A stretch of DNA of 64,000 nt from Candidatus Zhuqueibacterota bacterium (GCA_016934825.1 JAFGSB010000160.1:1-64000); one strand, 5' to 3'. Shown: positions 44,498-54,726, numbered from the stretch's first letter. The notes: generated by a model not told the origin, from the letters alone. Numbers and translations are program-made.

Positions 44498-46204
44498 ATG
44501 TATATTAAAATCAAATTACAAATTTTAATTATTCTTTTGGCGGGTGTATTGTTTTTTCTGTCGGTACCTCTGCAGGCTGTTTCTTATCGAATAAAGGGGA
44601 CGAATAGAAATTATCAGCAGGGGGACTGGATAACCTATTCCTCAACCCGTTTTGTCAGAAATATTGCGATTGGCGACCGGTTCATATACTTTGCGACGAC
44701 GGGGGGTATAACACGATATAATTTTTTCGGTGACAACTGGGATTTTCCGTGGACCATCAGTAACGGCCTTGCCGATAATAATATGTACCTGGTGGCTATG
44801 GATTTCGCCACCGGGTACCTGTGGTGCACGCATGAAGCCGGGATCAGTTATCTGGAACCCGCCTCCCAGTTGTGGAATAATTTTTATTATGATGAATTAC
44901 CGCTGGGCGGGGATGAAACGATAACATCCATCGGATTCGGGGATTATAAAGTATACCTGGCAACCTCCTGGAATAATTATTATACAACGGAAAATAATGA
45001 CGCTAATTTTTATTTTGCGGCAAGCGGGGAGGAGAATTATAAAAGATTAACCTCGGAACACAACATCAGGTGGTATGGAGAACTGGCGCCGTCCGAGCCG
45101 GTACTGATGAATATGTTCATGTCCGACGGCTATTTTTTTGATGAAGGAAATCGACGGATCAGCGATATGCAGTTCCGCCGCTATCCAATTACATGCTGGG
45201 CCTATGATAAATGGAAAAATCTGTGGATCGGGACATGGGGACTGGGCGCCGGCCGCGGTGATGTAAATACGATCCGGCTGAATTTGTTGGTTAACGGATT
45301 ATGGGACCCGGTTGTCGATGCCATTTCCAAAGATGGGGACTCGTTTTGGCTTGGCGGTATTCAGGACAATGATGAAATGGCTTCCGGTGTAACGGAATGG
45401 TTCCCGGCAGTAAACACTTCAAAATATTACGAAGCTTATTTGTTAACGGGATTTGATAATGATCAGATTACTTCTATCGCGGTTGATGGAGATATCGTCT
45501 GGTTTGGCACCCAGGACGGATTGACACGGTTTGACCGGAACAGAAATAACTGGCGGACCCTGACGGTGGTGGATAATTTGGTCGATAATTTTGTTCATGA
45601 TATCGTAATTGATGATTCATTTATATGGGCCGCGACGGAAAGGGGCGTTTCCAAACTCAATAAAGCACCCTGGGGCAGCGATTCCCTTAAAATACGCCAT
45701 GTCCTTTATCCAAATTTAGGCAATATTGCGGTTTATGATCTTGAAAAACAGCACAATCTTTTATGGATGGCCACAGAATTCGGTATTTTTGTGTATGATA
45801 CGGAAAAGAATACCGGAGGTTTTTATACCAGCACTGTAGGCCCCGCGGGATTGGCAACCTTTGCCGTTTCCGGTTATGAGGATGAAATATGGTTTGGTAC
45901 GGATGAAGGGATAGCCGCGTTTAACACAGCAACCAAAGAATGGTTAAATCCACCGGCCCGGTTATATAAAACCGATTCCGGGATTAACAGAATTTTAGCC
46001 GCAAAAGATGCGGTATGGGTTGCCACCAACGAAGGAGTGTTAAAATTTGACCGCGAAAGGAACAGATGGGTCCATTACACGGTAATGGATGGCCTTTCTT
46101 CCGACAATGTCTATTCGCTTTGTCTTGACGGCGATTATATCTGGTTTGGAACCGCGGAGGGATTGACCCGTTTTTACTGGAATTCACCATATCGAATTGA
46201 TTGA
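44498..46204 (+). CDS. Exported beta-propeller protein with two-component-regulator-type repeats
   Basis: The 568-residue product has a signal peptide (LQILIILLAGVLFFLSVPLQA). It then carries about ten degenerate propeller repeats, with the recurrent pattern IWFGTQDGLTRFD, VWVATNEGVLKFD and IWFGTAEGLTRFY. These are the Reg_prop-type repeats found in sensor domains and in free secreted propellers. There is no transmembrane anchor or kinase domain. It follows the response regulator by 10 bases; whether it is the sensor for that regulator is only an inference. Confidence 0.8.
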   Translation: MYIKIKLQILIILLAGVLFFLSVPLQAVSYRIKGTNRNYQQGDWITYSSTRFVRNIAIGDRFIYFATTGGITRYNFFGDNWDFPWTISNGLADNNMYLVAMDFATGYLWCTHEAGISYLEPASQLWNNFYYDELPLGGDETITSIGFGDYKVYLATSWNNYYTTENNDANFYFAASGEENYKRLTSEHNIRWYGELAPSEPVLMNMFMSDGYFFDEGNRRISDMQFRRYPITCWAYDKWKNLWIGTWGLGAGRGDVNTIRLNLLVNGLWDPVVDAISKDGDSFWLGGIQDNDEMASGVTEWFPAVNTSKYYEAYLLTGFDNDQITSIAVDGDIVWFGTQDGLTRFDRNRNNWRTLTVVDNLVDNFVHDIVIDDSFIWAATERGVSKLNKAPWGSDSLKIRHVLYPNLGNIAVYDLEKQHNLLWMATEFGIFVYDTEKNTGGFYTSTVGPAGLATFAVSGYEDEIWFGTDEGIAAFNTATKEWLNPPARLYKTDSGINRILAAKDAVWVATNEGVLKFDRERNRWVHYTVMDGLSSDNVYSLCLDGDYIWFGTAEGLTRFYWNSPYRID

Positions 46205-46222
46205 TCGTTCTTTAGCAAATAT

Positions 46223-46401
46223 CACCAGTGTCCGGTTTTTTAACCGGAAACGACACTCTTAATATATTATATTACTAAAATTATCAGATATTTAATCATT
46301 ATTAGACTTTGTAAAAAGTAAATTGTTATAATTACATTAATTGATTTTATTGAATTTGTAAACCGAATCAGGTAGCGGTGTCCGTTAACCGGACACTAGT
46401 G
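46223..46401. mobile_element. MITE-like element of about 179 bp with terminal inverted repeats
   Basis: CACCAGTGTCCGGTT (46223-46237) matches the reverse complement of 46387-46401 (CACTAGTGTCCGGTT) at 14 of 15 positions. Each arm is itself a hairpin: CCGGTT-TTTT-AACCGG on the left, and GTGTCCG around TTAA with CCGGACAC on the right. The interior is AT-rich and non-coding. There is no transposase. The right end touches the folC start. A single related arm lies at 12969-12990. No target-site duplication is clear. Confidence 0.55.
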
Positions 46402-46406
46402 TGAAT

Positions 46407-47699
46407 ATGTATAAAAAATTAAATGAAAACCAGGCAATTGAGTATTTATTCGGGCTGGAACGGTTTGGCTGGAAGTTAGGGCTGGAGAGAATTCATGAAT
46501 TGCTGAAAACGTTTGACAATCCGCACCGGAAGGTTTCTTTTGTCCATGTTGCCGGAACAAACGGCAAGGGGTCCGTATCCGCCATGCTGGCTTCAATATG
46601 CCGCCAGGCCGGGTATCGGACGGGTTTATATACATCACCTCATCTGCAGGATGTCCGCGAAAGGATCCGGTTAAACGGACGTATGATCCCCCAAAAAACG
46701 TTTACAGAAATTGTCAATCAACTTTTTCCGGTAAGCGAAGAGTTGAAATGTACCTTTTTTGAATTTATCACCGCGCTTGCTTTTATTTATTTTACCGCTC
46801 AAAAAGCGGGAATAGTAATACTGGAAACCGGATTGGGAGGACGTTTTGACGCTACCAATGTTGTCGTTCCGTTATTGTCTGTTATCACCACTATTGATTA
46901 TGAGCATACGGAACATCTGGGGATCGATCTTGTTTCCATTGCAAAAGAAAAGGCAGGAATTGTAAAAAAAACGATACCCTGTCTTATCGGCGAAATGCCG
47001 GAAGAGGCTGAAAAAGCCATTATCGATGTATGTAAAAATAACAACAGCGCGTTTTACCGCGCCGAAACATATTGTCAATGCCGGAATATAAATCAACAGA
47101 TTACCGGCAATGAATTGGATATTTATATACAGAATGAACCGGTCGGCAGGGTAAAACTGCCGTTACCCGGTATTAAGCAGGTTGAAAATGCCAGGATAGC
47201 CGTTTATGCTGTAGAAATATTACGCCAAAACGGATTTAATATCGAGTATAATCATATAATTAAAGGATTGAATAAAGTAAACTGGCCCGGTCGTTTTCAA
47301 ACAATCAGCAGGAATCCGTATATAATTATCGATGTTGCACATCATATCGCGTCTTTTCAGCAAATATCCGGTGTCTTGGAAAAATTGGCAGATAAATATA
47401 AAATTATTGTTATTTTCGGATTGTTAAACGACAAAAATCTGCATGAAATCGTAAAGTTCATTTCTGGATTTGCAGACCGGGTCGTTGCCGTTCAGGCGCA
47501 GTCGGATCGTTCGATTGCCGCAGAAAAGATAAAGAAAGAATTTCAGCAACAAAATATACCGGTGACAGCATTTAATTCCGTTAGCGAGGGTTTAAAATAT
47601 TCTATTGATAACTATAAAAGAGGACAACTATTATTGATAACAGGATCGCATTATATTGCAGGAGAGGCATTAAAAAAAATAAAAAACTTGACAAACTGA
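46407..47699 (+). CDS. folC: Bifunctional folylpolyglutamate/dihydrofolate synthase
   Basis: FolC adds glutamate to dihydropteroate and to folates. The 430-residue product has the P-loop HVAGTNGKGSVSAML (about residue 46-60), the TSPHLQDVRERIRLNG motif, the omega-loop region LETGLGGRFDATNVV, and the Mur-ligase-like C-terminal domain starting near INKVNWPGRFQ-like sequence. I chose the ATG at 46407; a GTG six bases earlier coincides with the end of the repeat element. No good ribosome-binding site is visible, since the element occupies that space. Confidence 0.93.
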   Translation: MYKKLNENQAIEYLFGLERFGWKLGLERIHELLKTFDNPHRKVSFVHVAGTNGKGSVSAMLASICRQAGYRTGLYTSPHLQDVRERIRLNGRMIPQKTFTEIVNQLFPVSEELKCTFFEFITALAFIYFTAQKAGIVILETGLGGRFDATNVVVPLLSVITTIDYEHTEHLGIDLVSIAKEKAGIVKKTIPCLIGEMPEEAEKAIIDVCKNNNSAFYRAETYCQCRNINQQITGNELDIYIQNEPVGRVKLPLPGIKQVENARIAVYAVEILRQNGFNIEYNHIIKGLNKVNWPGRFQTISRNPYIIIDVAHHIASFQQISGVLEKLADKYKIIVIFGLLNDKNLHEIVKFISGFADRVVAVQAQSDRSIAAEKIKKEFQQQNIPVTAFNSVSEGLKYSIDNYKRGQLLLITGSHYIAGEALKKIKNLTN

Positions 47700-47850
47700 A
47701 ATATTTTTAATAACTTTTACCAAATAACCTGCGTTACCTCAAGGAAATTAACACACCAATTACTTCTCCTTTGATATTATAAATGTTCAATTTTTATTGA
47801 AATATGATAGTTTGTTATGTAATAAAATGATTGATGTGTTGGGGTAACAT
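47700..47850. other. AT-rich spacer before the pseudogene
   Basis: No gene or RNA is apparent. The last bases (GGGG shortly before 47851) look like the old ribosome-binding site of the decayed ABC gene. Confidence 0.5.
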
Positions 47851-48700
47851 ATGGCAAATCCTGATATATGTAATTTAACCAAAAAATTTGATTATAATAT
47901 ACAAACAGTAAATTCGTCATAGCAGAATAAGGAATGAATTTATTGTTCCTGTTGGACCATCGGGATATGGGAAAGCAACTTTAGTGCGAATGATTGCCGG
48001 ACATGACGAAATATCAGCCGGCGTAATTTATATTGATGATAAAACCATAAATGACGTACCCCTAAAGACAGCGAAAAAGCAAATGTTTTTCATTATTGTT
48101 TCCCTGATTCCTATATGATGGTGTTCCAAAATACGGCCTTTGGGCGATATTCAAGAAAATTCGGCTATCTCAAAGTGAAAACAGGGAAACAGTGGAGGCG
48201 GATATTTTAGGGACCTCTCATTTACTAAACAGAAAACCGAAAGTTCTTTCAGTAAATCAACAATAAAGGATAACAGTCGGTCACGTAACTATACGAAAAC
48301 CCAAATTATTATATGTGATGAACCATAATATTCTGTGTTTGCGAAACCGAGGATATTATAGAAGCAGTCTTTCAATGAATATTATGAAAGGGAAAATTGT
48401 TCAAGATGATGGGTTGTAGTAAAAAGTCAACAAATCAGGATTAAAATTCCGACAAGAGAATAAAACGGTACAATAATTGTTATCATTTCAATTGTATTAT
48501 TGTTAGGGAACCGAAAGATTTATATGAGCAGTCTTTAAATATTGATAATTCATAACTGAATATGATCATCTCCAAAGCCGAGATTTATGCGCCGATGGAA
48601 AATAAATCATGAACATCGGCTCACAGAGTTTTGCTGTCGGGGAAAAGCCGGTAAAAATTCGAAGTTTTTTTTGTTTCAATAAAAGACAAATTTAATTTAT
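47851..48700 (+). pseudogene. Decayed sugar-ABC transporter ATPase (MalK/UgpC/MsmK type)
   Basis: Several pieces of one MalK-like protein appear in order but in different frames and with stops. The start is MANPDICNLTKKF (47851). One open piece at 47933-48118 carries the Walker A GPSGYGKATLVRMIAGHDE, where the family has GPSGCGKST, and IDDKTINDVPLK. Later pieces are ADILGTSHLLNRKPKVLSV followed by NQQ-stop-RITVGH in place of the ABC signature, then IIICDEP (48305-48325, the Walker B), IVQDDG near 48400, and EPKDLYEQSLNI (48508-48543). A C-terminal TOBE-like remnant reads SFAVGEKPVKI. It cannot make a functional ATPase. No transporter partners are nearby. Confidence 0.85.
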
Positions 48701-48936
48701 AAACGGAGAAAGCCATTTAAAAACAGTTACAAAAGGTATAATAATTTGGGGAGGTTAAGTTACAAATACCATTAAATAACAGTTTAAAAGAACCAATGCC
48801 AGCCAAACCAGGTCCATTTTATACGAATAATAAAAGAATTCAATTAAATTAATAACTTCGTTTATTAAATAATATATAGTTACAATACTCATTTTTCGTA
48901 AAGCCGACATTTGATAAACAAAATAAGAGGAGATAA
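48701..48936. other. AT-rich region before rho
   Basis: I see no gene here. The last bases hold AGAGGAGAT, the ribosome-binding site of rho. A longer 5' leader for rho is possible because Rho commonly autoregulates, but no fold stands out. Confidence 0.4.
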
Positions 48937-50184
48937 ATGGATATAGCGGAACTCAAAAATCTTAAAATAGCCGAATTAACTCATATGGCACAGGAATTGG
49001 GCGTGACCGGTGTGACGGGTCTGAAAAAAGCGGAATTAATTTTTAAAATTTTGGAAGAACAAACCAAAAAGGAAGGTTTGATTTTTGCGGAAGGCGTACT
49101 GGAAGTTTTGCCGGACGGTTATGGCTTTCTGCGTTCACCGGATTTTAATTACCTGCCAGGGCCTGATGATATATATGTATCCCCGTCCCAGATCAAAAGA
49201 TTTGGTATGAGGACAGGCGATACCGTATCCGGTCAAATTCGACCGCCAAAAGAGAATGAACGATTTTTTGCCCTTTTAAAGGTCGAGGCCATCAATTTTG
49301 AAAATCCCGAGGAAGCAAAATCCAAAATTTTATTTGATAATTTAACACCTCTTTATCCGAATGAACATATCAATCTTGAAACAACGGGCAGGGAGCTCTC
49401 CATGAGGGTTATGAACCTGTTGACGCCCATTGGAAAAGGACAGAGGGGTTTAATTGTCGCCCAGCCGAAAACCGGAAAAACCATATTACTGCAAAAAATT
49501 GCCAACGCCATCACCAAAAATCATCCCGAGATCACATTGATCGTGCTACTCATAGATGAAAGACCGGAGGAAGTGACCGACATGGAGAGATCTGTGAATG
49601 CGGAGGTGGTCAGTTCTACTTTTGATGAACCAGCGGAGCGGCATGTCCAGGTTGCCGATATGGTTTTGGAAAAGTCAAAAAGACTGACCGAATATGGGCA
49701 GGATGTCGTGATTTTATTGGATAGTATTACCCGTTTGGCCCGCGCGCATAATGCCGTTGTGCCGCATAGCGGCAAGATATTGTCCGGTGGTGTTGATGCA
49801 AACGCCCTGCATCGTCCGAAACGGTTTTTCGGTGCAGCCAGAAACATTGAGGAAGGCGGCAGCCTGACAATTATTGCCACGGCGCTCATCGATACCGGCA
49901 GCCGTATGGATGAAGTTATTTTTGAAGAATTCAAAGGCACCGGAAACATGGAACTGGTTCTTGACAGACGCCTGTCCGATCGAAGAGTTTTCCCGGCCAT
50001 TGATGTGAACCGCTCCGGGACCAGAAAAGAAGAACTCCTGCTGGCAGCAAAAGAACTTAACCGGGTCTGGATTTTAAGAAAACTGTTAGCGGAACTTTCT
50101 ACCGTGGAAGCCATGGAGTTCCTGCTCAGTAAAATTCAAGGGACCAAGTCAAATAAATCTTTTCTGGAATCTATGAGCATGTAA
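48937..50184 (+). CDS. rho: Transcription termination factor Rho
   Basis: Rho is the hexameric RNA helicase that ends untranslated transcripts. The 415-residue protein has the N-terminal Rho_N SAP-like helix bundle ([17 protein letters not shown]), the OSD RNA-binding fold ([20 protein letters not shown]), Walker A QPKTGKT (about 176-183), the [14 protein letters not shown] segment, and the R-loop region [11 protein letters not shown]. Length is that of the compact form without a large insertion. Confidence 0.97.
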   Translation: MDIAELKNLKIAELTHMAQELGVTGVTGLKKAELIFKILEEQTKKEGLIFAEGVLEVLPDGYGFLRSPDFNYLPGPDDIYVSPSQIKRFGMRTGDTVSGQIRPPKENERFFALLKVEAINFENPEEAKSKILFDNLTPLYPNEHINLETTGRELSMRVMNLLTPIGKGQRGLIVAQPKTGKTILLQKIANAITKNHPEITLIVLLIDERPEEVTDMERSVNAEVVSSTFDEPAERHVQVADMVLEKSKRLTEYGQDVVILLDSITRLARAHNAVVPHSGKILSGGVDANALHRPKRFFGAARNIEEGGSLTIIATALIDTGSRMDEVIFEEFKGTGNMELVLDRRLSDRRVFPAIDVNRSGTRKEELLLAAKELNRVWILRKLLAELSTVEAMEFLLSKIQGTKSNKSFLESMSM

Positions 50185-50275
50185 AGGTTTTTCTTGCAAT
50201 CATAAATAAATTTTATTAAATTATTTGTTTGTAAAGAAGAAATTCGTTTATTTTTTAATAAAAGGAGGTAACCCC

Positions 50276-50500
50276 TTGAAAAAGGATATTCATCCTAAAT
50301 ATGAAGTGATAAATGTTACCTGCGCCTGCGGTAACACTTTTCAAACGCGGTCTACAATGGGTGATATACAGCTTGAAATTTGTTCGGAATGCCATCCATT
50401 TTTCACCGGGAAACAGAAACTGGTTGATACTGCCGGTAGAGTAGAGCAGTTCCGCCGCAAGTATGAAAAATTTCAAAAGAAATCCGCCCCCAAAGCTTAG
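50276..50500 (+). CDS. rpmE: 50S ribosomal protein L31 (zinc type)
   Basis: L31 of 74 residues from the TTG at 50276. The start is chosen because AAAGGAGG lies at 50261-50268 and the family N-terminus begins MKKDIHP; a longer frame from 50225 adds 17 residues that do not fit the family. The four zinc ligands C16, C18, C36 and C39 (CAC and CSEC) mark the C+ type. The order rho-rpmE-prfA-prmC is conserved in many bacteria. Confidence 0.95.
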   Translation: MKKDIHPKYEVINVTCACGNTFQTRSTMGDIQLEICSECHPFFTGKQKLVDTAGRVEQFRRKYEKFQKKSAPKA

Positions 50501-50518
50501 CAAAATATTTTAAAGAAA

Positions 50519-50565
50519 AAGCGGAATATCTATTCCTGTTTTAGGGAGTTATTCCGCTTTTTTTT
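50519..50565 (+). terminator. Rho-independent terminator after rpmE
   Basis: AAGCGGAATA (50519-50528) pairs with TATTCCGCTT in the 50550-50559 region, followed by a run of T to 50565. The loop is about 20 bases. It separates rpmE from prfA. Confidence 0.8.
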
Positions 50566-50685
50566 GTCCTTACGTCATAATTTTAAAAGACAGATAAAAT
50601 CAATTATGTTATAAATTATCAATCATTAAGAATATAAGAATTTTTAATGCCAGGATAACACCATTTATTTTTTTGAGAGAATAAC

Positions 50686-51753
50686 GTGTTAGAAAAACTT
50701 GAAAATGTTGAAAACCGATATAAGGAACTGGAACTTAAATTAAGTGATCCAAAAGTTATAAGCAATAATAAATTATATCGAGAGCTGGCCAAAGAGGAAA
50801 GCGATCTTGGGAATATTGTAAAACAATATCGTAAATATAAAAAAGTTTTGGCCGATACTCAAAGCGCAAAGCAGGTAATAAAAGAAACAAACGATCCCGA
50901 AATGCACGAGTTGGCCGAAACGGAACTTGAAGAGCTCGAGGAAAAAAAGCAGGATTTGGAGGAAGAACTAAAAATTTTATTAATTCCGAAAGACCCGCAG
51001 GATTCCAGAAACGCGGTGGTGGAAATTCGCGCGGGAACCGGGGGTGACGAGGCCGGTTTGTTTGCCGGGGATTTGTTCCGGATGTACCAGCATTATGCCG
51101 AAAATAACAAATGGAAGCTGGAAATTTTAAGTTCAAATCCGCAGGGGATCGGCGGTTTTCGGGAAATTATTTTTTTGTTGTCGGGAGAAGATGTATACGG
51201 CAACATGAAATATGAAGCCGGCGTTCACCGGGTACAGAGAGTACCAACGACCGAAACCAGCGGCAGGATTCACACCTCGGCGGCGACTGTGGCGGTACTT
51301 CCGGAAGCGGAAGAAATTGATGTTCAAATTGAACCAAATGATCTGCGTATTGATGTGTACCGCTCTTCAGGTCCGGGTGGTCAAAGTGTTAATACAACGG
51401 ATTCGGCGGTTCGTATTACGCATATTCCGACAGGACTGGTTGTCACCTGTCAGGATGAGAAATCCCAGCATAAAAACAGGGCAAAAGCCCTCAAAGTTCT
51501 CCGCTCCAGGCTTTACGAAATGGCATTGGAAGATGAACAGGCAAAATTATCTCAGGAAAGACGTTCGATGGTGAGTACGGGAGATCGAAGCGCCAAAATC
51601 CGCACGTATAATTTCCCCCAGAGCCGTGTAACGGATCATCGAATATCGCTTACATTATACCGTCTGGAAGAAATTTTGCAGGGAGAAATTGACGAATTTA
51701 TTGATGAACTCAAAATAGCTGACAGGGCGGAAAAGCTTAAATTAATGGATTAA
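50686..51753 (+). CDS. prfA: Peptide chain release factor 1
   Basis: RF1 ends translation at UAA and UAG. The 355-residue product carries the peptide-anticodon motif in [16 protein letters not shown] (PTT at the PxT position), and the catalytic GGQ in [18 protein letters not shown], at about residues 231-233. The N-terminal helical domain contains the coiled region rich in Glu. It starts with GTG. The prmC gene that methylates its GGQ glutamine begins six bases after its stop. Confidence 0.96.
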   Translation: MLEKLENVENRYKELELKLSDPKVISNNKLYRELAKEESDLGNIVKQYRKYKKVLADTQSAKQVIKETNDPEMHELAETELEELEEKKQDLEEELKILLIPKDPQDSRNAVVEIRAGTGGDEAGLFAGDLFRMYQHYAENNKWKLEILSSNPQGIGGFREIIFLLSGEDVYGNMKYEAGVHRVQRVPTTETSGRIHTSAATVAVLPEAEEIDVQIEPNDLRIDVYRSSGPGGQSVNTTDSAVRITHIPTGLVVTCQDEKSQHKNRAKALKVLRSRLYEMALEDEQAKLSQERRSMVSTGDRSAKIRTYNFPQSRVTDHRISLTLYRLEEILQGEIDEFIDELKIADRAEKLKLMD

Positions 51754-51759
51754 ATCGTA

Positions 51760-52656
51760 TTGCCCGATCATGATAACACACAAAAGCGCTGGACGATTTT
51801 AGAACTATTAAATTGGACCACAAATTACCTGACGGAAAAGGGTTTTGAGAACAGCAGGCTGAATGCGGAAATTCTGTTGGCGCATGTGTTAAATTTTAAC
51901 AGGGTTCATTTGTATCTGAATTTTGATCGGCCGCTGGATGTGAATGAACTGGCCGGATTTAAAGCTCTTTTGAAAAAAAGGCTGAATCATGAACCAATAC
52001 AATATATCACCGGGGAAACGGAATTTATGTCGCTCCCTTTCAAAGTCGCCCCGGGAGTTCTCATCCCCCGGCCGGAAACCGAAATGCTGGTCGAAAAGAC
52101 TATGGAATATTGTAATTCCATGAGTTCCGAAATAAAAAGTACGGAAATTCTTGATGTTGGTACAGGTTCCGGGAACATTGCGGTTTCCCTCGCAAAAAAT
52201 ATTTCGAATTGCAGGATCTATGCGGTTGATATTTCCGATGCCGCATTACAAATTGCTAAAGAAAACGCCCGGCTCAATCAGGTTGAAAAAAAAATCGAAT
52301 TTAATCAGCTCAACGCTCTCGATTCCTGGCCGGAAGAGTATAAAAAATTTTTTGACGTCATTGTGGCAAATCCTCCTTATATCAGTCAATCCGAATATTC
52401 CAGGTTGCCGTTAGAAATTAAAAATTTTGAACCGAAAAAATCTTTGCTGGCGGGTAAAGATGGACTTGATTTTTATCGACAATTTACGCACATTTTACTT
52501 TATCTGTTAAACGACAAGGGAAAAGTTTTTTTTGAAATCGGCGAACAACAAGCGACTCTGTTGATGGAATTATATTCAAAAGCGGGTTTTAAAAATATTA
52601 ATATTCATAAAGATTTGGCCGGTAAGGACAGGTTGTTGGAAATGAACAGAAATTAA
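51760..52656 (+). CDS. prmC: Release factor glutamine methyltransferase
   Basis: PrmC methylates the GGQ glutamine of RF1/RF2. The 298-residue product has the PrmC N-terminal helical domain (SRLNAEILLAHVLNFNR), the SAM-binding motif ILDVGTGSGNIAVSLA (about residue 129), and the NPPY catalytic motif (about 204-207) followed by YISQSEYSRLP. It uses a TTG start; no ATG lies near the expected N-terminus. It is paired with prfA, its substrate gene. Confidence 0.95.
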   Translation: MPDHDNTQKRWTILELLNWTTNYLTEKGFENSRLNAEILLAHVLNFNRVHLYLNFDRPLDVNELAGFKALLKKRLNHEPIQYITGETEFMSLPFKVAPGVLIPRPETEMLVEKTMEYCNSMSSEIKSTEILDVGTGSGNIAVSLAKNISNCRIYAVDISDAALQIAKENARLNQVEKKIEFNQLNALDSWPEEYKKFFDVIVANPPYISQSEYSRLPLEIKNFEPKKSLLAGKDGLDFYRQFTHILLYLLNDKGKVFFEIGEQQATLLMELYSKAGFKNINIHKDLAGKDRLLEMNRN

Positions 52657-52666
52657 AGGAGCAGTA

Positions 52667-54046
52667 ATGAATTTAAGCATTTTCAGGGAATATGATATAA
52701 GGGGGATCGTAAAAACCGACCTGACGGATGATGTCGTACTCAATCTCGGCAAAGCTTTTGGTACTTTAATGGTCAGACGCCATTATAAAACACTGAACAT
52801 CGGTTATGATTTACGGTTGTCCTCGCCCCATCTCGCCTCGGTTTATATCGAAGGGATTACATCTACCGGTTTGAATGTGACCAATATCGGCCAGGTTACA
52901 ACACCAACGCTGTATTTTTCAATTGTACACCTGAAAGCCGACGGCGGCGTTATGATAACCGGAAGTCATAATCCGATAGAATTCAACGGTTTTAAAATGT
53001 GCGAGGGGATTGCCTCGGTATACGGTAAAGACATTCAGGAAATAAAAAGAATTATCCTTGAAAAAGATTTTATAACCGCCGAAAAAGGGGATATTAAAAA
53101 TATTGATATTATGCCCGACTATATAAATATGCTGAAAGGCAAATTTGAATTTAAAAAGAAATTAAAAGTCGTTGTGGATGCAGGCAACGCAACAGCCGGA
53201 CCCATCGCTCCGGGTCTGTGGAGCGGGCTGGGTATGGAGGTTATCCCGATGTATTGCGAACCCGACGGTAGTTTCCCCAATCATTTGCCCGATCCGGCCG
53301 TTCCCAAATATATGAAAGATTTGATCAATAAAGTTGTCGAGGAAAAAGCGGATTTGGGCCTGGCGTATGACGGCGATTCCGACCGCGTTGGCGCCGTAGA
53401 CGAAAAGGGCAATCTGATATATGCCGATACCCTGCTGACCATTTTCAGCATGGATGTTTTGAAAAGGAAACCGGGCGCACAGATACTGTTTGATGTCAAA
53501 TGTTCCCAGGCCGTTACAGAAGTTATAAAAAAACACGGCGGCAGGCCCCAAATGTGGAAAACCGGCCATTCCTTGCTCAAAGCGAAAATGAAAGAAACGC
53601 ATGCGCCGTTTGCCGGCGAGATGTCCGGTCACATGTTTTTCGCGGACGATTACTATGGGTTTGATGACGGTATTTACGCTTCAGGTCGACTCCTGGAGAT
53701 TCTTTCCAATTCGGATAAAAGCTTCTCCGAAATAGTAAGTGAAATACCGAAATACGAATCCACTCCTGAAATCCGGGTACACTGTGACGACAGTGAAAAA
53801 TTTGACGTTGTAAAAAAGCTGGTTCAGGATTTCAGCACGGAATATCATACGATCACTATTGACGGAGCGCGTGTAGAATTTGGAGACGGCTGGGGACTGG
53901 TGAGGGCGTCGAACACGGAACCTACTCTTGTATTGAGATTTGAAGCCAAGACCAGGTCCAGGCTGCAGGAAATAGTAAATATATTTAAGGAAAAGCTTGC
54001 AAAATATCCGGCCGTTAAATTAACGGATACAGATTTTGAATTTTAA
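52667..54046 (+). CDS. Phosphomannomutase/phosphoglucomutase
   Basis: The 459-residue protein is an alpha-D-phosphohexomutase of the AlgC/ManB type. The N-terminal FREYDIRG, the active phosphoserine loop TGSHNPIEFNGFK (Ser at about 100), the metal loop YDGDSDRVG (about 235), the sugar-binding GEMSGH motif, and the C-terminal phosphate loop RASNTEPTLVLRFE are all present. It interconverts mannose or glucose 6- and 1-phosphates for envelope sugars. It lies 10 bases after prmC. Which hexose is preferred cannot be decided from sequence. Confidence 0.93.
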   Translation: MNLSIFREYDIRGIVKTDLTDDVVLNLGKAFGTLMVRRHYKTLNIGYDLRLSSPHLASVYIEGITSTGLNVTNIGQVTTPTLYFSIVHLKADGGVMITGSHNPIEFNGFKMCEGIASVYGKDIQEIKRIILEKDFITAEKGDIKNIDIMPDYINMLKGKFEFKKKLKVVVDAGNATAGPIAPGLWSGLGMEVIPMYCEPDGSFPNHLPDPAVPKYMKDLINKVVEEKADLGLAYDGDSDRVGAVDEKGNLIYADTLLTIFSMDVLKRKPGAQILFDVKCSQAVTEVIKKHGGRPQMWKTGHSLLKAKMKETHAPFAGEMSGHMFFADDYYGFDDGIYASGRLLEILSNSDKSFSEIVSEIPKYESTPEIRVHCDDSEKFDVVKKLVQDFSTEYHTITIDGARVEFGDGWGLVRASNTEPTLVLRFEAKTRSRLQEIVNIFKEKLAKYPAVKLTDTDFEF

Positions 54047-54066
54047 TTAATCGAAAGGACATTAAT

Positions 54067-54726
54067 ATGAGAAACGCGATTATCCTTCTGTTGATTGCGG
54101 CAAGTGTTTTATCTTTGAGTTGCGCTTCAACTCTTGGCGGTTTCAAAGAGCCAACCAAAGAGAACACAATGCTGGTTGTCGGGCACATTCTTCTTGAAGA
54201 TGATTATTACACGGATGAAATTAACACCTATACCAAAAATATTGAAGTCGCTGTAATTGGTAAAACCAGTGCCGGAAAAGAATTGGGATTGTGGACAAAA
54301 ACTGATGAAAACGGCTATTTCGCTGTAGCCGATGTGCCAATGGGAGAGTATGCATTAAAAGGGATACGCACAATAATTGGACGAAGCAACGCAATTACGG
54401 TCACAAACCGGTTACGATTATCTACGGACCCCTACAGGGTAGAGTCCTCGGAAAAACCGATCACGTTTAACGCGCAATATTACCCATTGGAACCGGTCGG
54501 CCGGATCCAGAGTTTACAGCACAACCTGTTCAAGCTGGATCAAATGAGCGGCCAAACCAGCCAGGCCAACACAAATATGGTCTTTACAATTAAAGATTAT
54601 AAAACAGTAACGGGTGAGGTCATGAATGCCGGTCCGGTTGAAGATTATTTTATGGAAAAGTATCCGGATTCCGCATGGAAACCGTTTCTTGAAAATAGCA
54701 GGGAAACCCTTCGGTTTAAAAGATAA
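54067..54726 (+). CDS. Hypothetical lipoprotein
   Basis: The 219-residue product has a lipoprotein signal (IILLLIAASVLSLSC) with a lipidated Cys near residue 19. A short segment GLWTKTDENGYFAVADVPMGEYAL (given in part: DENGYFAVADVPMG) resembles a carboxypeptidase-regulatory-like beta fold near residue 90. The rest is unknown. It follows the mutase gene by 20 bases. RNase R begins one base after its stop. Confidence 0.7.
   Translation: MRNAIILLLIAASVLSLSCASTLGGFKEPTKENTMLVVGHILLEDDYYTDEINTYTKNIEVAVIGKTSAGKELGLWTKTDENGYFAVADVPMGEYALKGIRTIIGRSNAITVTNRLRLSTDPYRVESSEKPITFNAQYYPLEPVGRIQSLQHNLFKLDQMSGQTSQANTNMVFTIKDYKTVTGEVMNAGPVEDYFMEKYPDSAWKPFLENSRETLRFKR

Noticed and set aside
46223-46401. Complete insertion sequence
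   Set aside because: The element is only about 179 bases and has no open frame; it is better described as MITE-like.
47851-48700. Several short genes between folC and rho
   Set aside because: The pieces are consecutive parts of one MalK-like protein in different frames, so a single pseudogene explains them better.
50225-50275. N-terminal extension of L31
   Set aside because: The strong ribosome-binding site lies inside this stretch and the L31 family starts at the following TTG.
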